Numbered from the stretch's first letter, positions 1 through 9,880 are shown. The stretch is 64,000 nucleotides of DNA from Rhodospirillum sp. (GCA_013822765.1 PNKY01000004.1:248001-312000), one strand, 5' to 3'. Notes: generated from the letters alone by a model not told the origin. Numbers and translations: made by a program.

Positions 1-138
1 CTTCGCCTCCAGCAGGCGGTCGCGTTCGCGGTCGGCCTTGATTCGGCCCCATTTGACGCGGCGTTCGCGGGCGCGGGCCTTGTCTTCCTCGCGCTGCTTG
101 GCCTTGCGGACATGGTTCAGGTTGACGATTTCGGCCAT
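1..138 (-). CDS. DUF4169 family protein (3' part outside window)
   Basis: Only the first 46 codons are inside the window, starting at an ATG on the minus strand at 138. The visible protein begins MAEIVNLNHVRKAKQREEDK and continues as a highly charged Arg/Lys/Glu stretch. This start and composition match the small DUF4169 proteins of alphaproteobacteria, whose function is unknown. The gene is divergent from the AsmA-family gene at 306. Confidence 0.7.
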   Translation of the reverse strand, partial: MAEIVNLNHVRKAKQREEDKARARERRVKWGRIKADRERDRLLEAK

Positions 139-305
139 AGTCTGAGGTTTCCCCTCGCAAAAAAGTCACCAGGAGCCGGCGGGTTCCGCTTGCGAGGCAT
201 TTTGTCCCGCAGCGATAATGACGGCAAGCGGTTCCGACTCCTGACTTCGGCCACCGGAATCCATGAAACGGGCCGACCGGCTCCCACAAAAAGGGCAGAG
301 ACGAC

Positions 306-3300
306 ATGAAAAAAGTGCTGTGGATCGTCGGCGGCCTGATTGGCCTCCTCATCGTGGCGGCGCTGGCTGCGCCGTTCTTCGTAGATCTCAACGACTACAA
401 GGCCGAGATCGCAGCGAAGGCCAAGGAGGCGACCGGCCGCGACCTCGCCATCGACGGCGACATCTCGCTGTCCATCCTGCCGACGCCCGGCGTGGTGATC
501 CATGGCCTCCGGTTCGGCAACGCCCCGGGCGGGAGCCAGCCCGACATGGCGACCCTCGAATCGGCCACGGTCAAGGTGGCGATCATGCCGTACCTGACCT
601 CGAACACCGTCGAAGTCGAGGAGATCGTTCTCGAAAAGCCGACCTTCGTGTTCGAGAAGCTGAAGGACGGCAGCGGCAACTGGCAGATCGCGCCGCAAGC
701 CGCGGCGCCGGAAGCCGGCGTGACGCCGGAGCCGAGCGCAGCGCCGGCTGACGGCGGCAGCCCCATGGCGGTCGTGATCAAGAGCGCCTCGATCGAAGGC
801 GGCACGCTGATCTATCGCGACCTCGTGACCGGCACTGAGCAGAAGGTGGAGAACCTCAACATCGACCTCTCGCTCGACAGCCTGACCGGGCCGTTCCAGG
901 CCGAAGGCGGCGCGACCGTGGTCAACATCCCGCTTGGCTTCCGCGTGAAGACCGGCGCGCTCGATCCGACCAAGCCGATGCCGCTCGACGTCAGCTTCTC
1001 GCTGACCGAATCCAACGCCACCATCGGCTTCGTCGGCGAAGTGAACATCGCGGCGGTCGAAGATCCGACCAAGCCGATCGTCACCGGCAAGCTCTCCAGC
1101 AAGGGTGACAACCTCGCCAAGATGATCGCCGGGATGCCGAACCAGTCGGCGGACGGCCTGCCGCCGATCATGGCGCAGGCTTTCGCGGTCGATGCCGACA
1201 TCCAGGCCGGCAAGACCAACGCGCGCACCGACAACTTCACCGCCAACCTCGGCGACCTGACGGCCAAGGCCAGCGTCGCCGCCAACTACGAGGCTGCGCC
1301 GTCGGTCGAGGCGAATGTCGCTATCGGCCGCATCGACCTCGACAAGCTGATGCCGGCTGGCGAGGCGAAGGAAGAGAGTGCCGAAGCGCCGGCGGAGACC
1401 GCGGCGCCCGCGCAGCCGGCGGCGCCGTTCAGCCTGCCGCCGGACGTGACCGCCAACCTCGGGCTGACGGTCGAGCAGATCGTCTACAAGGGCCAGGCGA
1501 TCGAGGAGACCAACGTCGCGGTGCAGCTTGCCAAGGGCATCCTCACCATCAAGAACGCCTCGGCCAAGCTGCCGGGCACAAGCAGCGTCGCGCTTACCGG
1601 CGCGCTGACGGCAAAGGACGGCCAGCCGAACTTCGACGGCGCGCTCAAGGCGGACTCGAGCAACCTGCGCGCGCTGATCGAGGCGTTCGCGCCGGGCGCG
1701 GTCAAGGACGTGCCGGGCGACCGCCTGACCAAGCTCGCGCTCAACACCGGCGTCAAATACAACCCGGCGCAGGCCGAGCTCGCCAACCTCAAGGCGACGC
1801 TCGACCAGTCCACAATGAGTGGCGGCGTGGTGGTGGCGCTGCCCGACGGCGTGCAGCGCAAGCAGCTGGGCCTCGGCGTCGGCCTGGCGGTCGACAAGCT
1901 GAACCTCGACGGCTACATGCCGGCGAAGTCCGCCGCGAAAGAGGCGGAGCCGGCTGCGGCCACCACCGACAAGAAGCCGGACCAGGGCGGCAATCCGCTG
2001 AAGGCGCTGGCGCCGCTCGCCGATTACAACGCCAACGTCGACTTCAAGGCCGGTTCGCTGACCTTGAACCAACAGCAGATCAGCGGCCTGCGCCTGGTCG
2101 CCGCGGTCGCGAACGGCACGCTCGAGGTGAAGGAGCTGAGCGTCGCCGACTTCCAGGGCGGCAAGGCCAACGTCGCGGCCAAGGTCACCGACCTCAAGGG
2201 CGATCCCAAGTTCGATTCCAAGTTCGACGTGACGGCGAAGGATGCCGGCCGGGTGCTGCAGATGGCCGGCATGGGCCCGCAGCCCAAGGGCAAGTTCGGC
2301 GCGCTGACGCTGAAGGGCACGGCGGCGGGCACGCCGGTCGACGTCACCTATGACGTGAACGCGGCGATGGCCGGGATCGGCTTCCAGGCCGCGGCCAAGG
2401 GCACGGCCAACGGCATCGGCCAGGGCATTCCGAAGATCAACTCGACCTTCGACATCAAGGCCAAGGATCTGGGTCCGATCGCCGAATTGACCGGCGCGCC
2501 GGCCGATGCTGGGAAGAACATGGGCGCGGTCAGCTTCGTCGGCCAGGCGCAGAGCGGTGCCGACGACCTGATCTTTGACGTGAACCTGTCGATGGCCGGC
2601 GTCGGCGGCAAAGGCACGCTGAAGGGCAAGGTGACCGGCATCTCGGCGACGCCGCAGATCGACACCGCGCTCAACCTCACCGCCGACAAGCCGGCGCCAT
2701 TGTTGCAGCTCGCCGGCCTCGCCGGACCGAAGGCGAAGTCGGTCGGTGCGCTCGGCATCGCCGGCACGCTGAAGGGCAGCGCGGAGGATATGGCGCTCGA
2801 CCTCAACCTCAAAGGCGTCGGCGGCACCGCCAAGGTCGCCGGCACGGTGCAGATGCCGAAGGCGAAGGACCCGAACAATCCGCCGCCGGTCGGCTTCGAC
2901 ATCGCGCTGTCCGCCAATCATCCGGAGTTCACGCAGCTCTTGCAGATGGCGGATATCCAGAGCTCCGGCGTGAAGGCCGGGCCGCTCAAGGCTTCGCTGA
3001 AGGCGCAGGGCAACAGCAAGAACGCCAACGTGTCGGACCTCAACGCGGCCTGGGGCAACAGCTCGATCGCCGGCAGCGCCACCTATGACGCCACCGGCGC
3101 CAAGCCGATGATCGTCGCCAACCTCAAGGGCGGCGTGGTCAACCTGACGCCGTTCATGGGCGGCGGTGGCGCCAAGTCGCAGGGTGGCGGCGCCAGCACT
3201 GGCGGCGGCGGCGGCAAGGGCGGCTCGCCCTGGTCGGAAGAACCGCTCGATCTCTCGGCGCTCCGCAATCAGGACGCGGATATCGACCTGACCGCGCAGT

Positions 3301-4682
3301 CGCTGATCATGCCGGACCAGCAGATCGACGACCTGGTCGCCAAGATCACGGTGCGCAACGGCATCGCGACCATGCAGACCTTGCAGGGCAAGATCTATGG
3401 CGGCGGCTTCAACCTCAGCGGCACGACGGTCGATGCCAGCACGCCGACGACAAAACTGGATGCAAAGGTCGCGGTGAACCAGATCCAGGTCGGGCAGGTG
3501 ATGGGCGGCGGCATCGCGGGCAACCAGGTCAAGGGTCCGCTGTCGCTCACCCTCAACGCCACCGGCTCTGGCGTCAGCCAGGCCGACTTGATGCGCTCGC
3601 TCAACGGCAACGGCAATGTCGACGGCAGCGTCATGATCATCGGCAAGATGGAGCAGCAGGTCGGCTCCGCCCTGCTCGGCGTGCTGGGCTCCCAGGTCAA
3701 GCAGGTGCAGGGCATCACCAGCGCGGTCAACGGCATCCTGTCGTCCTACACCGGCGTCGACAACAAGCTGGACGGCACCTTCAACATCCGGCAGGGCGTG
3801 CTCAATACCCAGGACTTCGCCTTCGTCAATCCGAAGGCGCGCGGCACCGCCAAGGGCGACTTCGACATCGGCGGCTGGGCGATGAACATGCTGATCGACC
3901 TGTTCGGCCAAGATGCCCAGGAAGCCTTCATGAGCATCGGGCTGGACGGCCCAATGACGCCGACGCCGAGGTTCGCGACCAACGGCGCCGCGGGGGCGAC
4001 CGGCTTGATGGGCCTCACGCAGCAGGGCGGGTTCAATCCGACCGGCCTGGTGCAGGAGATCCCAGGGCTGAAGAACCTGCCGGGCATCGGCAACCTGCTG
4101 GGCGGGGGCGCTGCGCCCGCCACCAGCACCGAAGGCCAGCCGGGCGCCGCCATTCCCGGCGTTGGCACCGTGCCGGGCGTGAAGCTGCCGGGCGGCATCG
4201 GCGACGTGCTGGGCGGCGGCAACAGCAACCAACAGCAACAGCAGCAGCCGGGTGCGACCTTGCCCGGCGTCGGCGACTTGTTCGGCAACAAGAAGAAGCA
4301 GCAACAGCAGCAGCCGGCGCAGCAACAGCAGCAGCAGAGCGAGCCGGGGGCGGTCGAGCCCGGCGCCGCGATGCCGGAGGCGGCACCGATGGAGCAGGCG
4401 CCGGCCGAAGCGGCGCCGGAACCAGAAGCGGCTCCCGCCGAAGCAGCCCCTGAGCCGGAGGCTGCGCCCGAGCCGGAAGCCGCTCCGCAGGAGGCGCAGC
4501 CCGAAGAGGCGCCACCTCAGGAGGCCCAGCCGGAAGCACAGCCGGAGCCGCAGGCCGAGCCCGGCGCCGCTGAGCCGGGCGCTGCGCCGCCGGGCGAGCA
4601 GCAACCGGAAGGCCAGCAGCAACCGGAGGAGCCGGGCGGCATCATCATTCCGGGCTTGGAGCTGCCGGGCAGCGGCAACTAG
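306..4682 (+). CDS. AsmA family envelope protein with long Gln/Pro/Glu/Ala-rich tail
   Basis: A 1458-residue protein with an uncleaved N-terminal membrane segment (about residues 4-24) followed by the AsmA N-terminal domain. Long repetitive beta-rich lipid-transfer-like sequence fills the middle, and an AsmA C-terminal region lies around residues 1000-1220 (glycine-rich, then MPDQQIDDLVAKITVRNG-type sequence). AsmA-like proteins are inner-membrane-anchored, mostly periplasmic and are implicated in phospholipid traffic to the outer membrane; that role is family knowledge. The last 230 or so residues are low complexity: Gly/Pro stretches, two polyglutamine tracts near 1305-1345, then Pro-Glu-Ala repeats. 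A rho-independent terminator follows directly, so the gene is probably monocistronic. It is about twice the length of E. coli AsmA. Confidence 0.88.
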   Translation: MKKVLWIVGGLIGLLIVAALAAPFFVDLNDYKAEIAAKAKEATGRDLAIDGDISLSILPTPGVVIHGLRFGNAPGGSQPDMATLESATVKVAIMPYLTSNTVEVEEIVLEKPTFVFEKLKDGSGNWQIAPQAAAPEAGVTPEPSAAPADGGSPMAVVIKSASIEGGTLIYRDLVTGTEQKVENLNIDLSLDSLTGPFQAEGGATVVNIPLGFRVKTGALDPTKPMPLDVSFSLTESNATIGFVGEVNIAAVEDPTKPIVTGKLSSKGDNLAKMIAGMPNQSADGLPPIMAQAFAVDADIQAGKTNARTDNFTANLGDLTAKASVAANYEAAPSVEANVAIGRIDLDKLMPAGEAKEESAEAPAETAAPAQPAAPFSLPPDVTANLGLTVEQIVYKGQAIEETNVAVQLAKGILTIKNASAKLPGTSSVALTGALTAKDGQPNFDGALKADSSNLRALIEAFAPGAVKDVPGDRLTKLALNTGVKYNPAQAELANLKATLDQSTMSGGVVVALPDGVQRKQLGLGVGLAVDKLNLDGYMPAKSAAKEAEPAAATTDKKPDQGGNPLKALAPLADYNANVDFKAGSLTLNQQQISGLRLVAAVANGTLEVKELSVADFQGGKANVAAKVTDLKGDPKFDSKFDVTAKDAGRVLQMAGMGPQPKGKFGALTLKGTAAGTPVDVTYDVNAAMAGIGFQAAAKGTANGIGQGIPKINSTFDIKAKDLGPIAELTGAPADAGKNMGAVSFVGQAQSGADDLIFDVNLSMAGVGGKGTLKGKVTGISATPQIDTALNLTADKPAPLLQLAGLAGPKAKSVGALGIAGTLKGSAEDMALDLNLKGVGGTAKVAGTVQMPKAKDPNNPPPVGFDIALSANHPEFTQLLQMADIQSSGVKAGPLKASLKAQGNSKNANVSDLNAAWGNSSIAGSATYDATGAKPMIVANLKGGVVNLTPFMGGGGAKSQGGGASTGGGGGKGGSPWSEEPLDLSALRNQDADIDLTAQSLIMPDQQIDDLVAKITVRNGIATMQTLQGKIYGGGFNLSGTTVDASTPTTKLDAKVAVNQIQVGQVMGGGIAGNQVKGPLSLTLNATGSGVSQADLMRSLNGNGNVDGSVMIIGKMEQQVGSALLGVLGSQVKQVQGITSAVNGILSSYTGVDNKLDGTFNIRQGVLNTQDFAFVNPKARGTAKGDFDIGGWAMNMLIDLFGQDAQEAFMSIGLDGPMTPTPRFATNGAAGATGLMGLTQQGGFNPTGLVQEIPGLKNLPGIGNLLGGGAAPATSTEGQPGAAIPGVGTVPGVKLPGGIGDVLGGGNSNQQQQQQPGATLPGVGDLFGNKKKQQQQQPAQQQQQQSEPGAVEPGAAMPEAAPMEQAPAEAAPEPEAAPAEAAPEPEAAPEPEAAPQEAQPEEAPPQEAQPEAQPEPQAEPGAAEPGAAPPGEQQPEGQQQPEEPGGIIIPGLELPGSGN

Positions 4683-4710
4683 CTAGCGCATCCCGCAAGG
4701 CGCAAACAGA

Positions 4711-4739
4711 ACGGGCGGCCATCGTGCCGCCCGTTTTTC
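4711..4739 (+). terminator. Rho-independent terminator of the AsmA gene
   Basis: A perfect 9-bp stem (ACGGGCGGC at 4711-4719 with GCCGCCCGT at 4726-4734) encloses a 6-nt loop and runs directly into a T5 tract, 30 bases after the stop codon. Confidence 0.9.
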
Positions 4740-4782
4740 ATACCGCAAGATTTATCAAGCCGGACTGTGCTTAGCTCCGGGC

Positions 4783-5634
4783 ATGGCAAGAGCAGGCGGC
4801 AACGGCTGGGTCGAATATGGCGCGCGCATGGAGCGCGTCACCGCCTATGTGTTCGATCATCTCGACGACGATCTCGACCTCAACAAGCTGGCGGAGGTGG
4901 CGCGCCTCTCGCCCTATCACTGGCATCGCATCTATCACGCGATGCGCGGCGAGACGATCGCGGCGACGGTGCGAAGGCTGCGCCTGCACCGCGCGACCGC
5001 CTGGCTCGCCAACAGCGACATGCCGATCGAGGAGATCGCCGACAAGTCGGGCTTCGGCGGCGTCGAATCCTTCACGCGCATTTTCAAGGCGGCCTATGGC
5101 ATGCCGCCGGCCAAGTATCGGCGCGAGGGCAGCCATCGCCGGTTCGATCCGCAAACCAGGGAGACCATCATGCAGCATGTCGAGATCCGCACCCTGCCGC
5201 GGATGCAGGCGGCCACCATCGCGCATCGCGGCCCGTACATCGAGATCGGGCGCGCGTTCGAGACGCTGTTCGGCGCGCTGGGCGCGCGCAACTTGTTGGG
5301 GCCTGGCCAGCGCATGTTCGGCATCTACTACGACGATCCAGGGTCGGTCGCGGAAGCGGAGCTGCGCTCGCGCGCTGGAATCGTCGCCGCCAAGCCGCTG
5401 CCGATCGAGCCGCCGCTGGAGCCGGCGACCATCGTCGGCGGCGAGTATGCAATGTTGCGCCACAAGGGGCCTTATGCCGACATGCGCCGCTCCTATGAGT
5501 TCCTCTACGGCACCTGGCTGCCGCAATCCGGCCGCGAGCCGGCCGATGCACCGTGCGTCGAGGAATATCTCAACACTCCGCGCGACATCGCGCCGACCGA
5601 GCTGATCTCGGACATCTATCTGCCGCTGAGGTAG
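4783..5634 (+). CDS. AraC family regulator with GyrI-like effector-binding domain
   Basis: A 283-residue protein. Residues about 16-115 form a double helix-turn-helix of the AraC/XylS type; LAEVARLSPYHWHRIYHA is the first HTH and MPIEEIADKSGFGGVESFTR is the second, including the typical GF-x(5)-F-x-R-x-F signature. Residues about 128-282 form a GyrI-like small-molecule-binding domain. This Rob/SoxS-like architecture is generally used to sense a ligand and switch transcription of nearby or stress genes. The next gene begins 3 bases after its stop, so the two are probably co-transcribed. The effector is not predictable from sequence. Confidence 0.88.
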   Translation: MARAGGNGWVEYGARMERVTAYVFDHLDDDLDLNKLAEVARLSPYHWHRIYHAMRGETIAATVRRLRLHRATAWLANSDMPIEEIADKSGFGGVESFTRIFKAAYGMPPAKYRREGSHRRFDPQTRETIMQHVEIRTLPRMQAATIAHRGPYIEIGRAFETLFGALGARNLLGPGQRMFGIYYDDPGSVAEAELRSRAGIVAAKPLPIEPPLEPATIVGGEYAMLRHKGPYADMRRSYEFLYGTWLPQSGREPADAPCVEEYLNTPRDIAPTELISDIYLPLR

Positions 5635-5637
5635 TGC

Positions 5638-6042
5638 ATGACCGACTGGACCGCAAAGCTGCACGCCAATCCCGAGCCGGAGGTGCGGCCGATGCCGAAG
5701 GATCGCATCGGGCTCCAGAAGGGCGATCTATGCCTGCTGCCCTCGGCGCGCCTGGTCGACGACTTCATCCGCGCGATTCCGAAAGGCAAGGCCGTCAGCC
5801 TGATCGACATGCGCGCGACTCTCGCGCGGCGGCACAAGGCGGCGGGCACTTGTCCAGTCCATCTCGGCTACCATCTGCGCACCGTGGCAGAGGCCGCCTG
5901 CGAGGCGCGCGATCGCGGCATGCCGATGGGCAAGGTCACGCCGGTGTGGCGCGTGCTCGATGCGGATGCGCTGACCATGAAGAAGTTGTCACCCAGGAAT
6001 GCCGCGTGGATCAATGAGCGGCGCGTGAAGGAAGGTCTTTAG
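5638..6042 (+). CDS. MGMT-family-like small protein
   Basis: A 134-residue soluble protein of uncertain function. The core IPKGKAVSLIDMRATLARR, then TCPVHLGYHLRTVAEAA and TPVWRVLD, resembles the stripped-down MGMT-family proteins that share the O6-methylguanine methyltransferase fold but lack the canonical PCHR active-site motif. The single conserved-looking Cys precedes Pro (TCP). It starts 3 bases after the AraC/GyrI gene and is presumably its operon partner. It overlaps the convergent gene at 6039 by 4 bases. DNA alkylation repair is only a possibility; the assignment rests on remembered motif similarity. Confidence 0.5.
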   Translation: MTDWTAKLHANPEPEVRPMPKDRIGLQKGDLCLLPSARLVDDFIRAIPKGKAVSLIDMRATLARRHKAAGTCPVHLGYHLRTVAEAACEARDRGMPMGKVTPVWRVLDADALTMKKLSPRNAAWINERRVKEGL

Positions 6043-6359
6043 GCCTTCTTCGGGTGAATGAGGTCGAGCGAGTCGACGATCTCTTTCGCTTCCGTGAGGC
6101 CGAGGCCGGTCGCTTCGCGCAGGTGCTTGATGGCTTCGATCTTCTGTCCGCTGTCGGTGAGGCGGCGCACCTCGTCCAGGACCGCGGCATCGATCTGGAG
6201 CTCCTGGCCGCCGATCTCAGCCGTGACCGTCGCGCCTTGCTTCGGGATCAGCTTCGGCGGTTGTTGGCTGAAGGGCTCGATCGGCTTGCGGCCGAACAGG
6301 CGCCGGAGCAGCACGAAGGCGACGATGATGGCGGCCGCGATGAAGATGTATCTGAACAT
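6039..6359 (-). CDS. Membrane-anchored ribosomal L7/L12 C-terminal-domain-like protein
   Basis: From the ATG at 6359 the protein has 106 residues. Residues 4-18 form one hydrophobic transmembrane segment followed by a basic stop (RRLFGRK). Residues about 62-98 ([20 protein letters not shown], then [18 protein letters not shown]) closely resemble the C-terminal domain of ribosomal protein L7/L12, the part that binds translation factors. A longer frame from 6392 exists, but MFRYIF is the more natural start for a signal-anchor. Such small anchored proteins are known but uncharacterised. The domain should face the cytoplasm if the N-terminus is out; topology is inferred. Confidence 0.7.
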   Translation of the reverse strand: MFRYIFIAAAIIVAFVLLRRLFGRKPIEPFSQQPPKLIPKQGATVTAEIGGQELQIDAAVLDEVRRLTDSGQKIEAIKHLREATGLGLTEAKEIVDSLDLIHPKKA

Positions 6360-6408
6360 GCGGCCATGGTGAGTGGGCGCGGTGGCGAACACAAGCGCAA
6401 ACTGGGGA

Positions 6409-8025
6409 TCAGGCGCGCCGGTCCGCGCGCACCATGGCGCCGCCCTTTTCGGCGATCATCAGGGTCGGCGCGTTGGTGTTGCCGGAGGTGATGGTCGGCA
6501 TGATCGAGGCGTCGATCACGCGCAAGCCTTCGATGCCGTGCACGCGCAGGCGATCGTCCACCACCGCCTTGTCGTCGCTGCCCATCTTGGCGGTGCCGAC
6601 GGGGTGGAAGATGGTGGTGCCGATCTGGCCGGCCGCCGTCGCCAGTTCTTCGTCGCTCTGGAAGCTGGGACCCGGCATGAACTCCTCCGGTGCGTGCGGC
6701 TGCATCGGCGCGGTCTGCATGATGCGGCGCGTCAGGCGGATGGCGGAGGCCGCCACCAGCTTGTCGCGCGCGGTGCTGAGATAGTTGGGTCGGATCGCCG
6801 GCGACTCGCCGAACTGCGCGCTGGTCGCATGCACGCTGCCACGGCTCTCGGGGCGCAGGTTGCACACGCTCATGGTAACGGCGGGGAAGGGGTGCAGCGG
6901 CTCGCCGAAACGGTCCAGCGACAACGGCTGGATGTGATATTCGAGGTCCGGCGTCTCCAGGCTCGGGTCCGACTTGGCGAACGCGCCCAGCTGGCTCGGC
7001 GCCATCGACATCGGCCCGCTCCGCCGCCACAGGTATTCGAGCCCGATCCGCGCCTTGCCCCACAGGTTGGCGCCGAGGGTGTTGAGCGTCAGCGCGTTGC
7101 GGATCTTGTAGATGAGGCGCAGCTGCAGATGGTCCTGCAGGTTCTCGCCGACGCCGCTGAGCGCATGCACGATGTCGATGCCGAGCGCGCGCAGCCGTTC
7201 GGGCTGGCCGATGCCGGAGAGCTCCAGCAGATGCGGCGAGCCGATCGCGCCAGCGCTCAGGATCACCTCGCCGCGCGCCCGCGCGACCTGGTCCGTGCCA
7301 TTGACGCGCGCCTCCACGCCGCCGGCGCGGCCGTTCTCGATCAGCACACGCTTCGCTTGCGCGCCCGACACGATGTGCAGGTTGCGACGGTTGCGCACCG
7401 GCTTCAGGAACGCCTTGGCGGTGTTGACGCGGATGCCGCCGCGCTGCGTGACGTGGAAATAGGCAACGCCGTGGTTGTCGCCGCGGTTGAAGTCGGTGAC
7501 GCGCGGCATGCCGGCTGCGACCGCCGCGTCGCGGATGGTGTCGAGGATCGGCCAATGCAGCCGCTGGCGGTCGATGCGCCACTCGCCGCCTGCGCCGTGC
7601 AGGTCGTCGGCGCCATGCACGTAGTCCTCGTGCTGGCGAAAGAACGGCAGCACGTCGTCCCAACCCCAGCCCTGGTTGCCGAGCTGGCGCCACTGATCGT
7701 AGTCGCGCGCCTGGCCGCGCATGTAGATCATGCCGTTGATCGAGGAGCAGCCGCCCAGCACCTTGCCGCGCGGGTAGTTGATCGCGCGTCCGCCGAGCCC
7801 CGCCTCCGCCTCGGTCTTGAAGCACCAGTCGGTGCGCGGGTTGCCCATGCAATAGAGATAGCCGACCGGGATGTGGATCCAGAGATAGTCGTCCTTGCCG
7901 CCGGCTTCGAGCAGCAGGACCGAGATGTCCGGATCGGCGGAGAGGCGGTTGGCGAGCAGGCAGCCGGCGGTGCCGCCGCCGACGATGACGTAGTCGTAGG
8001 TGCCGAGCGATGATGCTTCCGTCAT
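6409..8025 (-). CDS. GMC family FAD-dependent oxidoreductase (choline dehydrogenase-like)
   Basis: A 538-residue flavoprotein. The N-terminus has the FAD-binding motif [20 protein letters not shown] and LLLEAGG. It is followed by the GMC signature [18 protein letters not shown] (about residues 88-105) and the C-terminal histidine region ([27 protein letters not shown]). GMC enzymes oxidise alcohols or other donors such as choline; the substrate cannot be told here because no betaine genes are nearby. Its ATG overlaps the stop of the upstream ribbon-helix-helix gene by ATGA, so the two are translationally coupled. Confidence 0.9.
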   Translation of the reverse strand: MTEASSLGTYDYVIVGGGTAGCLLANRLSADPDISVLLLEAGGKDDYLWIHIPVGYLYCMGNPRTDWCFKTEAEAGLGGRAINYPRGKVLGGCSSINGMIYMRGQARDYDQWRQLGNQGWGWDDVLPFFRQHEDYVHGADDLHGAGGEWRIDRQRLHWPILDTIRDAAVAAGMPRVTDFNRGDNHGVAYFHVTQRGGIRVNTAKAFLKPVRNRRNLHIVSGAQAKRVLIENGRAGGVEARVNGTDQVARARGEVILSAGAIGSPHLLELSGIGQPERLRALGIDIVHALSGVGENLQDHLQLRLIYKIRNALTLNTLGANLWGKARIGLEYLWRRSGPMSMAPSQLGAFAKSDPSLETPDLEYHIQPLSLDRFGEPLHPFPAVTMSVCNLRPESRGSVHATSAQFGESPAIRPNYLSTARDKLVAASAIRLTRRIMQTAPMQPHAPEEFMPGPSFQSDEELATAAGQIGTTIFHPVGTAKMGSDDKAVVDDRLRVHGIEGLRVIDASIMPTITSGNTNAPTLMIAEKGGAMVRADRRA

Positions 8026-8264
8026 GCCGAGCCCGTGCGCGTGTGGGACAGCACGTAAACGCGCAGCGCGCTTGAAAGGTTCGGCGCCGGCTCCATGTCG
8101 CCGCGCCGGCGGTCCACTTCGGCGATCAGCTCGGACAGCGAGCGGCCGCGCTCCTTGGCGATCGATTTGAGCGCGCGCCAGAAGGCGGCTTCGAGCGTGA
8201 CGCTGGTGCGATGGCCGGCGATCGCGACCGAGTGCTTCTCGAGACGGTGGTCGGCGGCGGTCAT
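8022..8264 (-). CDS. Ribbon-helix-helix domain protein
   Basis: An 80-residue protein. The N-terminal half (RLEKHSVAIAGHRTSVTLEA, then FWRALKSIAKERGRSLSELI) matches the alphaproteobacterial RHH_4-type ribbon-helix-helix family: one beta strand and two helices that bind DNA as a dimer. It lies directly upstream of, and overlaps by 4 bases, the GMC oxidoreductase gene. This suggests autoregulation or regulation of that operon; an 11-bp inverted repeat sits just upstream (8287-8317). Confidence 0.75.
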   Translation of the reverse strand: MTAADHRLEKHSVAIAGHRTSVTLEAAFWRALKSIAKERGRSLSELIAEVDRRRGDMEPAPNLSSALRVYVLSHTRTGSA

Positions 8265-8286
8265 GGCGCTGCCCGCTCCCCTAATT

Positions 8287-8317
8287 CGTCATGGTCGGAC
8301 TTGGCACGACCATGACG
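8287..8317. promoter_or_regulatory. Perfect 11-bp inverted repeat upstream of the RHH-GMC operon
   Basis: CGTCATGGTCG at 8287-8297 and CGACCATGACG at 8307-8317 are exact inverted copies separated by 9 bases. The element lies between the fumarase stop and the RHH start, both on the minus strand. There is no T-run after the stem on the minus strand, so an operator for the RHH protein is at least as likely as a terminator for fumC. Confidence 0.5.
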
Positions 8318-8358
8318 CTATGAGGAGCATGTGGCAGGCGCATGCCACGCTGCCCGCG

Positions 8359-9759
8359 TCACTTAGGCCCCAGCATGTCCGCGGGCTTCACCCACTGGTC
8401 GAACTGCTCGCTGGTCAGCAGGTCGAGCTCCAGCGCCGCCTGCTTCAGGCTCTTGCCCTCCTTGTGCGCCTTCTTGGCGACCTTGGCGGCGTTGTCGTAG
8501 CCGATGTGGGTGTTGAGCGCAGTCACCAGCATCAGCGACTGGTCGAGCAGCTGCTTGATGCGCGGCAGGTTGACGGTGATGCCGGCGACGCAATTGTCGG
8601 TGAAGCTGCGGCAGGCATCGGCGATCAGGCGGCCGGACTGCAGCACGTTGTAGATGATGACCGGCTTGAACACGTTGAGCTCGAGATGGCCGTTGGAGCC
8701 GGCGATGGTGACGGTCACGTTGTTGCCCATCACCTGCGCGCACACCATGGTCATGGCTTCGGCCTGGGTCGGGTTGACCTTGCCCGGCATGATCGAGGAG
8801 CCGGGCTCATTCTCCGGCAGGTTGATCTCCCCGAAACCGGAGCGCGGACCGGACCCGAGCAGGCGCAGATCGTTGGCGATCTTCATCAGCGAGGCCGCCA
8901 GCACGTTATAGGCGCCGGAAACTTCCACCATCGCATCGTGCGCCGCCAGCGCCTCGAACTTGTTCCTGGCCGGCGCGAACGGCAGGCCGGTCAGTGTCTT
9001 CAGCTCGTCGGCGAACGCCTTGTCGAAGCCCTTGGCGCTGTTGAGGCCGGTGCCGACGGCGGTGCCGCCCTGCGCCAGCGCATAGAGCCGCGGCAGGCAC
9101 GCCTTCACACGGTCGATGCCGAGGCGGATCTGCGCGGCGTAGCCGGAGAATTCCTGTCCGAGCGTGACCGGCGTCGCATCCTGCAGATGCGTGCGGCCGA
9201 TCTTGATGACCTTGGCGAACGCCTTGTTCTTGGCCTCGAGCGCCTTCGCGAGATGTTCGAGCGCCGGCAGAACGTCGTCGTGGACCTGGCGCACCGCCGC
9301 GATGTGCATCGCGGTCGGGAAGCTGTCGTTGGAGGACTGGCCGTAGTTCACCTGGTCGTTCGGGTGCACCGGCTTCTTGTCGCCGCGCTTGCCACCGACC
9401 ATCTCGTTGGCGCGGTTGGCGATCACCTCGTTGAGGTTCATGTTGGTCTGGGTGCCGGACCCGGTCTGCCACACCACCAGCGGGAAATGATCGTCGAGTT
9501 GACCCGACGCCACCTCGGCCGCGGCGGCCGCGATCGCCTTGCCGACCTTCTTGTCGAGCTTGCCCGCCGCCATGTTGGCTTCCGCCGCCGCCTGCTTCAG
9601 CAGGCCGAAGGCGCGGATCAGCGGCGTCGGCATGCGCTCGCCGCCGATCTTGAAGTTCTGGAACGAGCGCTGGGTCTGTGCGCCCCACAGCTTGTCGGCC
9701 GGCACGTCGATCGGACCGAAGGAATCGCTCTCGCTGCGCGTGGTCTTCTGCTTGGCCAT
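8359..9759 (-). CDS. fumC: Class II fumarate hydratase
   Basis: A 466-residue protein, the normal length for the iron-independent FumC family, which interconverts fumarate and malate in the TCA cycle as a homotetramer. Diagnostic segments are [21 protein letters not shown] (residues 97-116), [30 protein letters not shown] and the superfamily signature [11 protein letters not shown] at residues 320-330. The frame remains open upstream to 9936, but [20 protein letters not shown] is the conventional N-terminus and the upstream extension overlaps the divergent methyltransferase. Confidence 0.96.
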   Translation of the reverse strand: MAKQKTTRSESDSFGPIDVPADKLWGAQTQRSFQNFKIGGERMPTPLIRAFGLLKQAAAEANMAAGKLDKKVGKAIAAAAAEVASGQLDDHFPLVVWQTGSGTQTNMNLNEVIANRANEMVGGKRGDKKPVHPNDQVNYGQSSNDSFPTAMHIAAVRQVHDDVLPALEHLAKALEAKNKAFAKVIKIGRTHLQDATPVTLGQEFSGYAAQIRLGIDRVKACLPRLYALAQGGTAVGTGLNSAKGFDKAFADELKTLTGLPFAPARNKFEALAAHDAMVEVSGAYNVLAASLMKIANDLRLLGSGPRSGFGEINLPENEPGSSIMPGKVNPTQAEAMTMVCAQVMGNNVTVTIAGSNGHLELNVFKPVIIYNVLQSGRLIADACRSFTDNCVAGITVNLPRIKQLLDQSLMLVTALNTHIGYDNAAKVAKKAHKEGKSLKQAALELDLLTSEQFDQWVKPADMLGPK

Positions 9760-9880
9760 GGAGGGTCCCCGTTGGCGGATGGAATGGCGAGGTTCTAGCC
9801 GGAAATCGGCGGCTTTTGAAGCGGCGGATTGACCCGATGGAAGCCAAGGACTTAGGGTGCCGGCCGCTGTGGAGGGGACC

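Noticed and set aside
4199-4360. CAG/CAA-rich tract as a possible repeat array
   Set aside because: It is an in-frame polyglutamine-coding part of the AsmA tail, with no spacer-repeat structure of a CRISPR or other array.
117-4622. 1501-codon open frame antisense to the AsmA-family gene
   Set aside because: Translation is Arg/Leu/His-rich without any domain, and it mirrors the strongly biased codons of the real gene, which has a membrane anchor, AsmA sequence and a terminator.
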